Shown here piece after piece: positions 35,293-44,457 of a stretch of DNA of 64,000 nt. The stretch covers positions 62,001 through 126,000 of the IMG/VR virus record IMGVR_UViG_3300023174_000052, one strand, 5' to 3'. Made by a program: the position numbers and the translations under genes. The stretch comes from a virus. Within the stretch, counting starts at the first letter, position 1. Each line of letters opens with the position of its first letter. The notes beneath the pieces were generated by a model that worked only from the letters and a program-made list of their open reading frames with translations, had not been told where the DNA came from and searched no databases.

Positions 35293-38199
35293 TTATATTG
35301 TGGCGCCCGCATTTGTGACGACGAAGTCTAACGAGACGAACTCGATCGACTTGGTGGGTTGGACGAAGATCTTACCTCTGATGGTGTTATTTTCGACGTC
35401 GGCCTGTGTGGTCGTTGTCGTGTCTATCTTAACCAGGTAACGGTCAACACCAGACTGTGCCTGAATCTGTTTAAGGATTGGATCGACTAAATTAGAGAAT
35501 CGAGCTAATGTCTCTTCGCGATTGGGCTCGAATAGAATCTGGTTAGATGCTACTCTGACACGGCGGCGAATTTCGATGAGTAGACGACGTACGTTAACTC
35601 TATCAAGAGCTGACGTTCTATTCAACAACGTCTTTTGACCGTTGATGATTGGAGAAGGTGATCCTGGAATCGTCGCGATTGGATTGATGTTCGCAGAATA
35701 TAGAGTGTCCATGTTGTCTCTATTTAATTTTGTCTGTGTCTCGGTGACGTCGCCCAGAGCACCACGAGTAAAGCCCGCGGGAGCGAACCAAGGATACGCA
35801 ACTCTATCGTTGAGAGAGAAAGCTCCAAGGGCAGCAACTGACGGTGGAGCAACGACTTCCATTCCTGTCGTTGGGTCTGCGATAACGACGTCAGGGTAAT
35901 ATGCTGCGCCAAACGAGCTATCTAGCTGTCTATCCTTAAACGAAGAAGCTGTAAATGTTACTGATGGCGTTTCACTTGAGCCGGTTATAACTAGTCCGTT
36001 AGTATTACGTTCTTCGATATCCATGATATATAACGCGTCGAATCGATTTTCGACAGCATCAAGAGCGTAGTCAGTAACTCCAGGTTCTCTCATACCAGGA
36101 ATTGTGATGAGTTGGACGTCGACATCGGAGCGTTCTGCGATAACGTCGACTGCCTTTCTATAAGAAGCGACTGTCGCACCAAAAGCGCCACCCTGTGTAG
36201 CCGAATTAACCATCTCGCGAAGAGCAGCAAGGTTGTTCATTTTCGATTTATTGGAGTCAAGGGAATTGACACCGTCGAAACCACCTTGTAAGTTAAACGT
36301 AAATTTAATATATTTCCTACTGCCTAGATCTGCGAGATCGGACGTTTGTAGGAATCTATTAAATGATGCGCCTAAAACTCCATCGCGACTATACGTAGCG
36401 ACAGCCCATTGATTTGGATCGGGTAAACCAGTGATCGAAGCCGTTTTGACCTGTATCTGATCAATTGAGAATAAGTTATTCGCGAATTTGTCTGCTTCTA
36501 CGGAGTCTCCTATCCAGGGGTTCGGGAAATCTGTATGATATTTTGCGAAGTATTTAGAGTAAGAAGCTACGTTGCTATTCGCCCAATTATTTTTGTTTTG
36601 TTCTAAAACACTATCGATTGCTTCATATTGAACGCCCCAGTGCAAGTAAGGGGTAACTCTAATCGATGTTCCGGTTCCTTGCGATATTGTTTTACGGAAG
36701 GGAAGAGGCAATTGTTTAACGTTATCTAAGCTAGCGATACCCGCTCTGTGAAGCATTCCTTTGGTATTCAAGTGATAGTATCCTCTGAACCCGAACGGTA
36801 ACGACGTCGCAGGAACTTCTGCGTTCTCTACTGACGGAGCGACTTCTATTCTTATGTAGTTGGAATTGTTAGGATACAATCCGTCGACGACCAACTTCTG
36901 GCTGCCCGCTTCGCGATCGAAATCGTAATAAACGTGTGTATCGCCAATCACTCTTGCGATGTACTTAGGAGACGAAGGATCCAAGCTTAAACCTATAAAA
37001 GTCTCGAGAACAACTTGGTTGTCATCACTATCTCTAAAGTCTCTTACATATAAATCGAATGTTCCATAATCCGACGTGGGATCTGACGAGGGGGTTAATC
37101 CGCGTATAGAAATCTTAACTCTTTCATTTGGCCATGCGCCGTCATCAAGAGCGTGGACCTTGAATAGATTTTCTCTTTCGCCACCGAACTTTTGTGAAAC
37201 GATCCAAGGAGAAACAGCAGTTGTGAATCTATCTTCGAATCCTTCAAAGTTTGGAATAGAAGTCGAACCGCTATTGTGTCCTAACGCACCTGTTAAAATA
37301 AACGCAACGTTATTCTTGTGGTTAGGTGCTAACGTTTCAGCAACATTTGTACCTGTCACAATAGCAAATGAAGGATAGACATCCCAAGAAGCAGCCAAAC
37401 AGTGTCCTGCGATTTCGGTCTTCGTTAGATCTGTATTGAAGATATTTCCGAAGTAATTTGGAGCGACAGGATCGAATGACGCTGTGATCGTGTTCGGATA
37501 AGATACTGTTGAAATGTGTCCTGACAAGAACATTACAAACTCTTGCTTCGCATTCGAGAGATCGACAGTACCACTTAACAAGCCGTGCATACTACTGGGC
37601 GCGGCGTTTATTGGGAGATCGTTATCTGCGAAAATACTAGATGACAAAGATAGAAGCACACCACTTGGAGTTAAAATAACTCCTCGAAGAACGGGAACAG
37701 CTCCAGCGCCAGTCTGTAATCCTGATTCGCTAAGTAACGTCGAGCCGTTTGATTCGGACATGAAGCAACCTAAAAAGTGCGTGCGTCCGCTTTTGCTTCC
37801 TGCGTTATTGTATGCGTATGGATTCGAATCTAAATCGCCCGAAGTTTGAACCTGTTCGCTACCGACGACGAATCCTGCGTTAGTGACTTTGCCTTTATTG
37901 ACGCCATCTGATACTCTCTTTTTGGCATCTCCAGCGCCCAGGATTCGAATGTATAGACCAGAACCTGCGTTCTTAAGCCATTGATACATCGCGATAGGTC
38001 CCATACGCTCGCCGTTCGAATTACCAAATTTCGTCGTGAATTCTCTATAATTTGCCGCGACGGTTGGAACGTAAGCGGGGCCTCGCTCTGAGGTACCAAT
38101 AACGCCAGCGGGTGTTCCTGTTGGAGAAACGCGGGATGGAGAGGAGAGGTCAATCTCTCTCACACCGACCCCAGCGCTCTTATAAGTCAGCTCTGCCAT
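35293..38199 (-). CDS. Tail sheath protein, paralogue 1
   Basis: This 968-residue protein starts MAELTYKSAGVGVREIDLSSPSRV with GTPAGVIGTSERGPAYVP, the conserved sheath N-terminus, and ends with DRVNVRRLLIEIRRRV...NQILFEPN and SIEFVSLDFVVTNAG, the conserved C-terminal domain that links neighbouring subunits. The central ~500 residues are variable protrusion domains, making it longer than T4 gp18 (659). The sheath contracts to drive the tube through the envelope. A second, similar gene lies directly upstream, so two sheath paralogues are made. Confidence 0.93.
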   Translation of the reverse strand: MAELTYKSAGVGVREIDLSSPSRVSPTGTPAGVIGTSERGPAYVPTVAANYREFTTKFGNSNGERMGPIAMYQWLKNAGSGLYIRILGAGDAKKRVSDGVNKGKVTNAGFVVGSEQVQTSGDLDSNPYAYNNAGSKSGRTHFLGCFMSESNGSTLLSESGLQTGAGAVPVLRGVILTPSGVLLSLSSSIFADNDLPINAAPSSMHGLLSGTVDLSNAKQEFVMFLSGHISTVSYPNTITASFDPVAPNYFGNIFNTDLTKTEIAGHCLAASWDVYPSFAIVTGTNVAETLAPNHKNNVAFILTGALGHNSGSTSIPNFEGFEDRFTTAVSPWIVSQKFGGERENLFKVHALDDGAWPNERVKISIRGLTPSSDPTSDYGTFDLYVRDFRDSDDNQVVLETFIGLSLDPSSPKYIARVIGDTHVYYDFDREAGSQKLVVDGLYPNNSNYIRIEVAPSVENAEVPATSLPFGFRGYYHLNTKGMLHRAGIASLDNVKQLPLPFRKTISQGTGTSIRVTPYLHWGVQYEAIDSVLEQNKNNWANSNVASYSKYFAKYHTDFPNPWIGDSVEADKFANNLFSIDQIQVKTASITGLPDPNQWAVATYSRDGVLGASFNRFLQTSDLADLGSRKYIKFTFNLQGGFDGVNSLDSNKSKMNNLAALREMVNSATQGGAFGATVASYRKAVDVIAERSDVDVQLITIPGMREPGVTDYALDAVENRFDALYIMDIEERNTNGLVITGSSETPSVTFTASSFKDRQLDSSFGAAYYPDVVIADPTTGMEVVAPPSVAALGAFSLNDRVAYPWFAPAGFTRGALGDVTETQTKLNRDNMDTLYSANINPIATIPGSPSPIINGQKTLLNRTSALDRVNVRRLLIEIRRRVRVASNQILFEPNREETLARFSNLVDPILKQIQAQSGVDRYLVKIDTTTTTQADVENNTIRGKIFVQPTKSIEFVSLDFVVTNAGATI

Positions 38200-38221
38200 A
38201 CCAAATCTCCTATCATTACTT

Positions 38222-38230
38222 TATGTATCA
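38222..38230 (-). promoter_or_regulatory. TGATACATA box before sheath paralogue 1
   Basis: TGATACATA on the minus strand lies between the two sheath genes, its TGA being the stop codon of the upstream sheath. The same nine bases occur before the gp13-like neck gene and before a head-core gene. It may be the late-promoter -10 box of this phage, replacing the T4 TATAAATA. Start codon is about 22 bases further down. Confidence 0.4.
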
Positions 38231-41221
38231 TTGAAACGAAACGCCCGAGTTCGTAATTACGAAATCTATCGCAATAAATTCAATTGTTCTCGTAGGAACA
38301 ATGACAATGCGACCGTTAACTCGGTTTGCGTCTATATCTGCCTGACTGTTATTCGAAGAATCCATTACGACTTGGAAACGCTCGATACCTGCCTGCGCCT
38401 GAATAACTCCTAATTTAGGAGTAACTGCGTTAACGAAACGCTGACGCGTGGTAGGAGTATTTTGTTCGAAGAGAATCTTGTTCGCTTCTTCTGCGACCGT
38501 TTTCTTCACTTCGACCATTAGACGTCGAACGTTTAGACGATCAAGTGAAGATTTCGAAAGTTGTAGTGTCTTCTGTCCGAAAATAACGAAACCACCTGAT
38601 GGGAACGATGCGATCGGATTGATGCGTGCGTCGTAGAGTGTATCGCGGTCGGCGGCGTTAAGACGAACCGTAACGTTCTTAACGAAGTCAAGAGCACCAC
38701 GATTGAAACCTGCAGGTGCGAACCAAGGATAAGCAACACGATCATTATACGCGATAGCGCCGAGAATCGCTACTGAAGCAGGAACTTTAATTCTTCTTGG
38801 CGAGCCCGAAGTTTCAATGAATACATCTGGGTAGTATACAGATGTGTAGTTGTTATCTATGTTTAATGCTGCGAATGTTTCTGACGTATAACGAACGCTT
38901 GGTTTCGTGGTCGAATCATCCCATAGTCTAGAACCCGTATCATCGTACGATGCGATGTCTCTTATGTGGACCATGAGAGCATTCGATCGAACTCTATCAG
39001 CTAAATGATCCTGGACGAGTGGGTCTCTAATACCTGGTATCGAAACGATATTCGCGTTTGAACTAAACTCGTCAGTTAATATGTCTGCAGCAACTCTATA
39101 AGAACTGATGATGTTATTGTCGACGCCCGCTCCTGCAACGTTCACATTTAATCCGGCCTCGATATCTCCCCTAGCCTTTCCACCCAGTTCCACAGACGAC
39201 GCTTTGTCGTTCATCTTTCCGTTGTCTCTATCGAGTATATTAAGCCCATCGAATCCACCATAGAAATTATTTGTAAACTTCGCGTATGGTGTGAATCTAT
39301 TGAAGACTACAGAAGAACTATTAATTAGCGTTGCTAACGTTACACGAGATTGTGTTCCGAATGTTACACGATAGTCTGAACCATCTGGTATTCCATCTCT
39401 AACGTAAGCAGCACCTCTCATTAACACATCAGCAGAACCAGTCACGTTTGCGAACGTCGTCGACTCTAAAGCAACTCTAGCTAACGTAAATTTATTCGCA
39501 TTTAAAACGTCTGACGCTGAACCTGATACTAGCGTATCTTTCTTTGCTATACCTAAAAACTTAGATAAATTACGTATTAATTTATTTTCAACGACGCTAT
39601 TATTTGGATCGAGTACAGAATCAAGAGGAACTGATTGAAACATCACGCCCCAATATAATCTCGAATCGACTCTCTCATTAGGACCAGGTGTTCCTATATT
39701 ATCGGCGTTGGTTGTCATAGTTCCTCTCGTAACCTTAAATCTAAACGGTGTAGGAGGAATCAAAGAGTTTAATAAATTTGCGTATGTTACTTCGGCGTGT
39801 AAACGACTTTCACCTGTAAATAACTGACCATCGAATGTTAGACTATTCGAATTATCGCTTAGAGAATCTACTGTCTTAAGGGTAGGTAGACCTCTAAATC
39901 CGAACGGTAACGCCGCGGCGGGAACGTCTCCACTGTCGACCCTATCATTCATTATAACTCGAATCAACCTACTGCGATTCGCAAACTTGCCCGATATTAA
40001 TAGACGTCGTTCAGAATCTACATCGGTGTCGAAATTATAAGAAACTTTCTTATCACCTATCTTTTTCGCGATGTAATTATCTGCTTTAGGATTTAAACTA
40101 AGTTTCGGATAGTATTCGACTATTTGTGGAGAGAGATCGTCATCTTCGAACTTGCGGACAACGACATCGAAACTACCATATGGATTCGATTTATCAGTAG
40201 AGGCCACGATATTCTGAATCGAGACCTTGTAGAGATCGTTCGCAATCGCACCGTCTGATATAGACTCAAAATGAAATAAATCATATTCAAATTTACCGAA
40301 TGGTTGCGATATAAACGCGGTCGTTCTAGGCGCTTGATATCTTGTATCAAAACGACCAAAGTCGTTTAGCCAATTTGTCGATCCTGTTAGCGCAGCTACG
40401 CTTCTTGTCGTAGTATCGATTTTTGCAATTTCTACGTCGACAGGAAAATCTGCATATAAGAGATGTTTCTTTTCTGCGAATAGATCGGGGTCGGTATTTA
40501 AAACCTTTGTAATATAGTTATCGTCTTTTGGATCCAGAGAAGCAGTTAAAATTCTCATAACTCCGCCATTCGACGAAGATATGACGATCTTAAATTTATT
40601 TTTCATCTCGCCGGTCGGACCAGGTCTTGCTTCGTGATGATTTCCATAAGCATATGAACCGCTGTAGTCGAGTAATTGTATTCTCGTGTCTTCAGCAGTG
40701 AATATCATTCCGCGAACGAGGTTTGCAGTGTGTGATGTATACGATGGATTATCTATAAACATAGGTGAGGAGTAATCAGCTTGACCATTAACTATATGTT
40801 TTGCAGATAGAAAAACGACTGAACCTTCTGAGGCACTATAAATTGCAGGAACGCCAGGCTTGTAATAATTCGTATCTGACTTGATTACAAATCCTGCATT
40901 TTTTACTGTGCCTTCGTTTAATGTCTCGTCTATATCATCGGCGGTCTTATTCGCGCCTGCTCCAAGTGTTCTTACGAATGTAAAAGCGCTTCGGTGTTTG
41001 AGCCATTCGTTAGCAGCGTATGTCGCAGGCATTTCGTGGTTTAAACCACCGAATCTAGATTGAAAGTCTTCGAAATTTCCGACTGTCACGGGAACGAAAG
41101 CCGGTCCAAGTTTTGATGTACCAGCTACGCCGATTGGCGTGCCGACCGGTCCCGTCGCGCCGGCGATGAGTTCTATCTCCTGCTCAAAAAATCCAGGAGA
41201 TCGAAAAGTTTGTTCAGCCAT
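38228..41221 (-). CDS. Tail sheath protein, paralogue 2
   Basis: This 997-residue protein begins MAEQTFRSPGFFEQEIEL with GTPIGVAGTSKLGPAFVP and ends LDRLNVRRLMVEVKKTV...NKILFEQN and TIEFIAIDFVITNSG, parallel to the downstream paralogue in both conserved ends. Internal blocks such as NDRVAYPWFAPAGFNRGALDFV are shared, while the middle has diverged. The two may alternate in the sheath or occupy different positions, for example one at the collar or baseplate end. ATG 41219-41221 is preceded by AGGGAGC. Confidence 0.93.
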   Translation of the reverse strand: MAEQTFRSPGFFEQEIELIAGATGPVGTPIGVAGTSKLGPAFVPVTVGNFEDFQSRFGGLNHEMPATYAANEWLKHRSAFTFVRTLGAGANKTADDIDETLNEGTVKNAGFVIKSDTNYYKPGVPAIYSASEGSVVFLSAKHIVNGQADYSSPMFIDNPSYTSHTANLVRGMIFTAEDTRIQLLDYSGSYAYGNHHEARPGPTGEMKNKFKIVISSSNGGVMRILTASLDPKDDNYITKVLNTDPDLFAEKKHLLYADFPVDVEIAKIDTTTRSVAALTGSTNWLNDFGRFDTRYQAPRTTAFISQPFGKFEYDLFHFESISDGAIANDLYKVSIQNIVASTDKSNPYGSFDVVVRKFEDDDLSPQIVEYYPKLSLNPKADNYIAKKIGDKKVSYNFDTDVDSERRLLISGKFANRSRLIRVIMNDRVDSGDVPAAALPFGFRGLPTLKTVDSLSDNSNSLTFDGQLFTGESRLHAEVTYANLLNSLIPPTPFRFKVTRGTMTTNADNIGTPGPNERVDSRLYWGVMFQSVPLDSVLDPNNSVVENKLIRNLSKFLGIAKKDTLVSGSASDVLNANKFTLARVALESTTFANVTGSADVLMRGAAYVRDGIPDGSDYRVTFGTQSRVTLATLINSSSVVFNRFTPYAKFTNNFYGGFDGLNILDRDNGKMNDKASSVELGGKARGDIEAGLNVNVAGAGVDNNIISSYRVAADILTDEFSSNANIVSIPGIRDPLVQDHLADRVRSNALMVHIRDIASYDDTGSRLWDDSTTKPSVRYTSETFAALNIDNNYTSVYYPDVFIETSGSPRRIKVPASVAILGAIAYNDRVAYPWFAPAGFNRGALDFVKNVTVRLNAADRDTLYDARINPIASFPSGGFVIFGQKTLQLSKSSLDRLNVRRLMVEVKKTVAEEANKILFEQNTPTTRQRFVNAVTPKLGVIQAQAGIERFQVVMDSSNNSQADIDANRVNGRIVIVPTRTIEFIAIDFVITNSGVSFQ

Positions 41222-41280
41222 TATAAGCTCCCTACACGTGTCTGTGCTCTATATAACTATCTGTCTCCGATTCGAAATCT

Positions 41281-42516
41281 TTATTTACGACGATCTAATA
41301 TATTGATTATATAAACTTCCTCTCCTCGCCTGGGATTCGAATCTATAACTTGAACTACTATATTTTCTTCTTTACCAGTTATCGGGTCGAATTCTAATTC
41401 GACTTTTCTTTTATTGGATCTTTTATTAACGTAACTTCCAACCGACGTTGTTGCTTTTGATGGAACATCACCCGACATAATTTTTTCAGCTTCACTCTCT
41501 GCGACTTTCACATTACTTGAACCTATAAAATCGCGCGGATCATTATCTTCGATCGTTTCAACATCCGCGAGTACATATCTGTCGATATTTCCACTTGATA
41601 ATACAGACGAAGAAATTTCTTCTTCTATTTTATTCGTCACAGCAACTTCGAAAGAAATTTCAGGCGCCGATAAATATTTTTTAGTTCCATTTGGTATGCC
41701 TGGCGCTTTCGGGAGTATTAAATAAGCGGGTACTTCTACTGTCAATGTAGCTTTTATAATTCTCTCGGAATCTGAATAATCTCCGAAGTTATTATCTTGA
41801 TTTACAGAAGATTCAAAATATGCAACGAACCAATAACCTTTTTTTGTGTCTATTCTAATCGTCCTATTGCCTGGTTGCGGGTATGCTCCTGCTATCGTTT
41901 CGATGATAGTGTTTAATTGTTGGACATATTGACACCAAATAGATATTTCGTATTTTGCAGTAAAATATTTTGGTGTAGGAATAACTGTAAATTCGTAAAG
42001 ATTTCTATCTAACTTCGGTCCAAGCATCCTGCCACTAGATCTCAGCCAATCATAATTAGAGGAACGACCAGCGTAACTAGAATTTTTTAGATTAGAAGAA
42101 TTTATCAAATCTTGGTACGAAGCGTCATCTGGCGAAATCCTTTTACGTATTATCGTTTCGGGTAATTTATCTGATGTTCCACCTTGTTTCGTAGAATCGA
42201 ATTCTAAACCGTTCCTCGTTATCGAAATCATGGGTAGAATAAGCGCGCCGTTTTTATCTCTAAGTGGTGTCGTTTTCGAAAGTACGGCGAATCTTTCTCC
42301 CGATGCGAACATAACAGGTACTCTACGTTGTTCACCTGTATCTTTCGAAACCTTATAAAATAACGGGAGCGTTTCTGAGAATAGACTAAACAATGCTCGG
42401 TCGACGTCTTCTACACCACAAGACGCTATCGTATCGCTAGAATCGGGCGACGTAATTTCGTAGCCGCTCGGAATGACACCAGAGGTACCTATAGCCTTTG
42501 AATAACGCGTAGCCAT
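41281..42516 (-). CDS. Tail completion / sheath terminator protein (gp15-like)
   Basis: This 411-residue protein has an N-terminal region DRALFSLFSETLPLF, then RRVPVMFASGERFAVL and LILPMISITRNGLEF, followed by YEFTVIPTPKYFTAKYEISIWCQYVQQLNTIIETI and GDYSDSERIIKATLTVEVPAYLILP. This order (V-P-V-x-F-A, I-L-P-x-x-S, a ferredoxin-like Y-x-F domain and a final beta-strand with Y-L) resembles T4 gp15, the tail terminator that caps the sheath and joins tail to neck. T4 gp15 is shorter (272 residues). It sits between the gp14-like neck gene and the first sheath gene, as in T4. The assignment is by pattern and synteny. Confidence 0.65.
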   Translation of the reverse strand: MATRYSKAIGTSGVIPSGYEITSPDSSDTIASCGVEDVDRALFSLFSETLPLFYKVSKDTGEQRRVPVMFASGERFAVLSKTTPLRDKNGALILPMISITRNGLEFDSTKQGGTSDKLPETIIRKRISPDDASYQDLINSSNLKNSSYAGRSSNYDWLRSSGRMLGPKLDRNLYEFTVIPTPKYFTAKYEISIWCQYVQQLNTIIETIAGAYPQPGNRTIRIDTKKGYWFVAYFESSVNQDNNFGDYSDSERIIKATLTVEVPAYLILPKAPGIPNGTKKYLSAPEISFEVAVTNKIEEEISSSVLSSGNIDRYVLADVETIEDNDPRDFIGSSNVKVAESEAEKIMSGDVPSKATTSVGSYVNKRSNKRKVELEFDPITGKEENIVVQVIDSNPRRGEEVYIINILDRRK

Positions 42517-42520
42517 TTAC

Positions 42521-43174
42521 TTACTCGTCTCCATAAAATGATGAGCTTCTGCCATCCTCTGCGACTTTTCTAGGGCCCGTGAGAGGTGAATCGATCGTTC
42601 CATTTTCGACAAGTTGCCGCTTATCGTTCGTTTCGCCTTGTTCGTTCTGTTGTACCCCCCGTTGTTGAACGAAGATTTTTTGTACTGCATCAGAATCTGT
42701 GAAATGTTCGCCTGTAGGTCCTTTGGGACGTTTCGATATGATTCCTTCTCGTGCGTACCTTCCTTCGAGTCTATATCCAGTCGTGTGTTCCACCTGCCCA
42801 AATATTTTAGAAATCTTAACGGCCTGAACTATTTCATAAAAAGCCGGGCCGTACGAGAAAAAGTCTCCTGCTCTTACCGTCACGCCCTTATCTAATAAAT
42901 CCCTATAGTGCACCGAAACCTTGACATTGTTCTTCGCGTCGACGCCAAAGTTTGTAGACGTCTGTTCGTATTCGCTCCATTCTACCAAACATTCTAGTTC
43001 AAGTGGAGGATCGAATACTTTTTCGGTCGCCTCTTGATATAAGTCATTGACATTCGACATGTCGGCCCTGGCTCGATAATAAAATACTTTTTGACCAGCG
43101 ACGTCTTTAATCACTTCTTTCGTGAGATCGCTAATCAAATCTAGTTCTCTCGGAGTTATAAATAAACGAGCCAT
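42521..43174 (-). CDS. Neck protein (gp14-like)
   Basis: This 217-residue protein contains VFYYRARADMSNVNDLYQEATEKVFDPPLELECLVEW and VTVRAGDFFSYGPAFYEIVQAV, matching the N-D-L-Y-x-E-A and G-D-F-x-x-Y-G-x-x-x-Y-E-I pattern of the gp14-type neck proteins in T4-like phages. The C-terminal ~70 residues are hydrophilic. Neck proteins connect the portal vertex to the tail. The gene follows the gp13-like gene by nine bases. Confidence 0.8.
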   Translation of the reverse strand: MARLFITPRELDLISDLTKEVIKDVAGQKVFYYRARADMSNVNDLYQEATEKVFDPPLELECLVEWSEYEQTSTNFGVDAKNNVKVSVHYRDLLDKGVTVRAGDFFSYGPAFYEIVQAVKISKIFGQVEHTTGYRLEGRYAREGIISKRPKGPTGEHFTDSDAVQKIFVQQRGVQQNEQGETNDKRQLVENGTIDSPLTGPRKVAEDGRSSSFYGDE

Positions 43175-43183
43175 GTTTTACTC

Positions 43184-44362
43184 CTAACCGACGATTATAG
43201 CTTTTCCGACAGGTATTGGTATCGCTCTAAGCACTTTTTGCAGATTATCGACCTGTTGTGCCTGTCTCTCCATAAGTTTATCGTATGTTAATGTATCCAG
43301 CATTTCTTTTAGTTGAGTTATTAATTTATCTTTTTCGTCTTTTGCTGAACTAATTAAATCGCCACCGTTCAAAGTCAATTCGCCACCGGGAATCGGTACT
43401 GTAGAAAATTTCGATCGAATGAGCCCAAGTAATTCCTTACATAACGCGAAGGCGTATTCTCTAACCCATTGTCTTCCAATCGAATTAACGTGATCATAAG
43501 AAAGATTTCCAAAAGGAACATTCGATAGATTCGAAACACCATTTATCGAAGAATCATTAAATGAGGGATTAAATGGATCCATTTGGAAACCAACACGCAT
43601 AAAAAGATTGTTGAACGCTACGTTCGTATCTACTTGCGGCACTGGAAATATTCTGATTTTCGTTCCATAAATCGACCAGCTATAATTCGAGCGTCGAACA
43701 TTATTCGACATTTTCATTTGACCTCCGCGGAGGACATCTTCGAAAACGGGAAGAACATAGAATACTGTTTCGGGAGTGAATGACTCGAATGAAAATTCGT
43801 TGTTCAAATAGTTGATCGCAGAAGTCGTGTCGAAGAAACGATACGCAGCCTGTGGACTGAGATGGAACACTTCGAATATTCTTAGTTTACCACGATTCGG
43901 ATTTAAAGATGAGCTTATGACAAGATTGCCACTTCCATCTTTTAAATCAGTGTATATGTCGTAATCTTGTTTCCCGGCTTTTAATTGTATCGAACCCGAC
44001 ATCGTATTGTAAGAACCACCTAGGCCTGCATACGCAGAATAAGGTTCAGCAAGACGTAAGGCATACTCTAGAGTCTCGCGAGGTAGTTTTTGTTCACGAC
44101 CAGCTAAACTTCCTGTTTCGGATCCCAATAAATTTAATAATTGACTTCTCGCTTGATATTGATTTAAGATCGAACCGTATTCCAGAAACGCCTCTTCGAA
44201 ACAAGCCCAAATCTGTTTCTTAGTTAATTCGACAGAAAGAACATCGTCGCCGAGCTTTCTTTTGACGAATGTAATCATCGAATCAGCCTCGGATTGAAAT
44301 GCTGTATCCGTGTCGAAGAAACCAAAAGGTGTTGGATTAAGCGTTGTTAAAAATGTCGACAT
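43184..44362 (-). CDS. Neck protein (gp13-like)
   Basis: The longest frame opens at GTG 44381-44383, but the ATG at 44360-44362 follows GGGAG at a suitable distance and gives a natural start MSTFLTTLNPTPFGFFD (392 residues). Family features: an N-terminal helix FVKRKLGDDVLSVELTKKQIWACFEEAFLEYG, a long beta region, and the C-terminal RQWVREYAFALCKELLGLIRSKFSTVPIPGGELTLNG, the W-x-R-x-Y-x-x-A-x-x-K-E-x-L-G-x-I-R motif of gp13-like neck proteins. It attaches below the portal. Confidence 0.88.
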   Translation of the reverse strand: MSTFLTTLNPTPFGFFDTDTAFQSEADSMITFVKRKLGDDVLSVELTKKQIWACFEEAFLEYGSILNQYQARSQLLNLLGSETGSLAGREQKLPRETLEYALRLAEPYSAYAGLGGSYNTMSGSIQLKAGKQDYDIYTDLKDGSGNLVISSSLNPNRGKLRIFEVFHLSPQAAYRFFDTTSAINYLNNEFSFESFTPETVFYVLPVFEDVLRGGQMKMSNNVRRSNYSWSIYGTKIRIFPVPQVDTNVAFNNLFMRVGFQMDPFNPSFNDSSINGVSNLSNVPFGNLSYDHVNSIGRQWVREYAFALCKELLGLIRSKFSTVPIPGGELTLNGGDLISSAKDEKDKLITQLKEMLDTLTYDKLMERQAQQVDNLQKVLRAIPIPVGKAIIVG

Positions 44363-44383
44363 TATGAGAAACTCCCATAACAC

Positions 44384-44392
44384 TATGTATCA
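44384..44392 (-). promoter_or_regulatory. TGATACATA box before gp13-like gene
   Basis: The nine-base TGATACATA occurs on the minus strand just after a terminator hairpin and 22 bases before the gp13-like ATG. Being located between a terminator and a new gene, it is the best candidate among the three copies for a true late promoter. Confidence 0.45.
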
Positions 44393-44431
44393 TAAAAAAA
44401 ATAATGCGCTGGTCTTATATCAACCAGCGCA
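44393..44431 (-). terminator. Intrinsic terminator after 761-residue protein gene
   Basis: TGCGCTGGT (44405-44413) pairs with ACCAGCGCA (44423-44431) around a nine-base loop; on the minus strand it is followed by TTATTTTTTTTAT. It lies after the stop of the 44458-46743 gene and before the TGATACATA box. Confidence 0.88.
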
Positions 44432-44457
44432 AAGTTTCTGTAGTAAAAATTTGTAAA

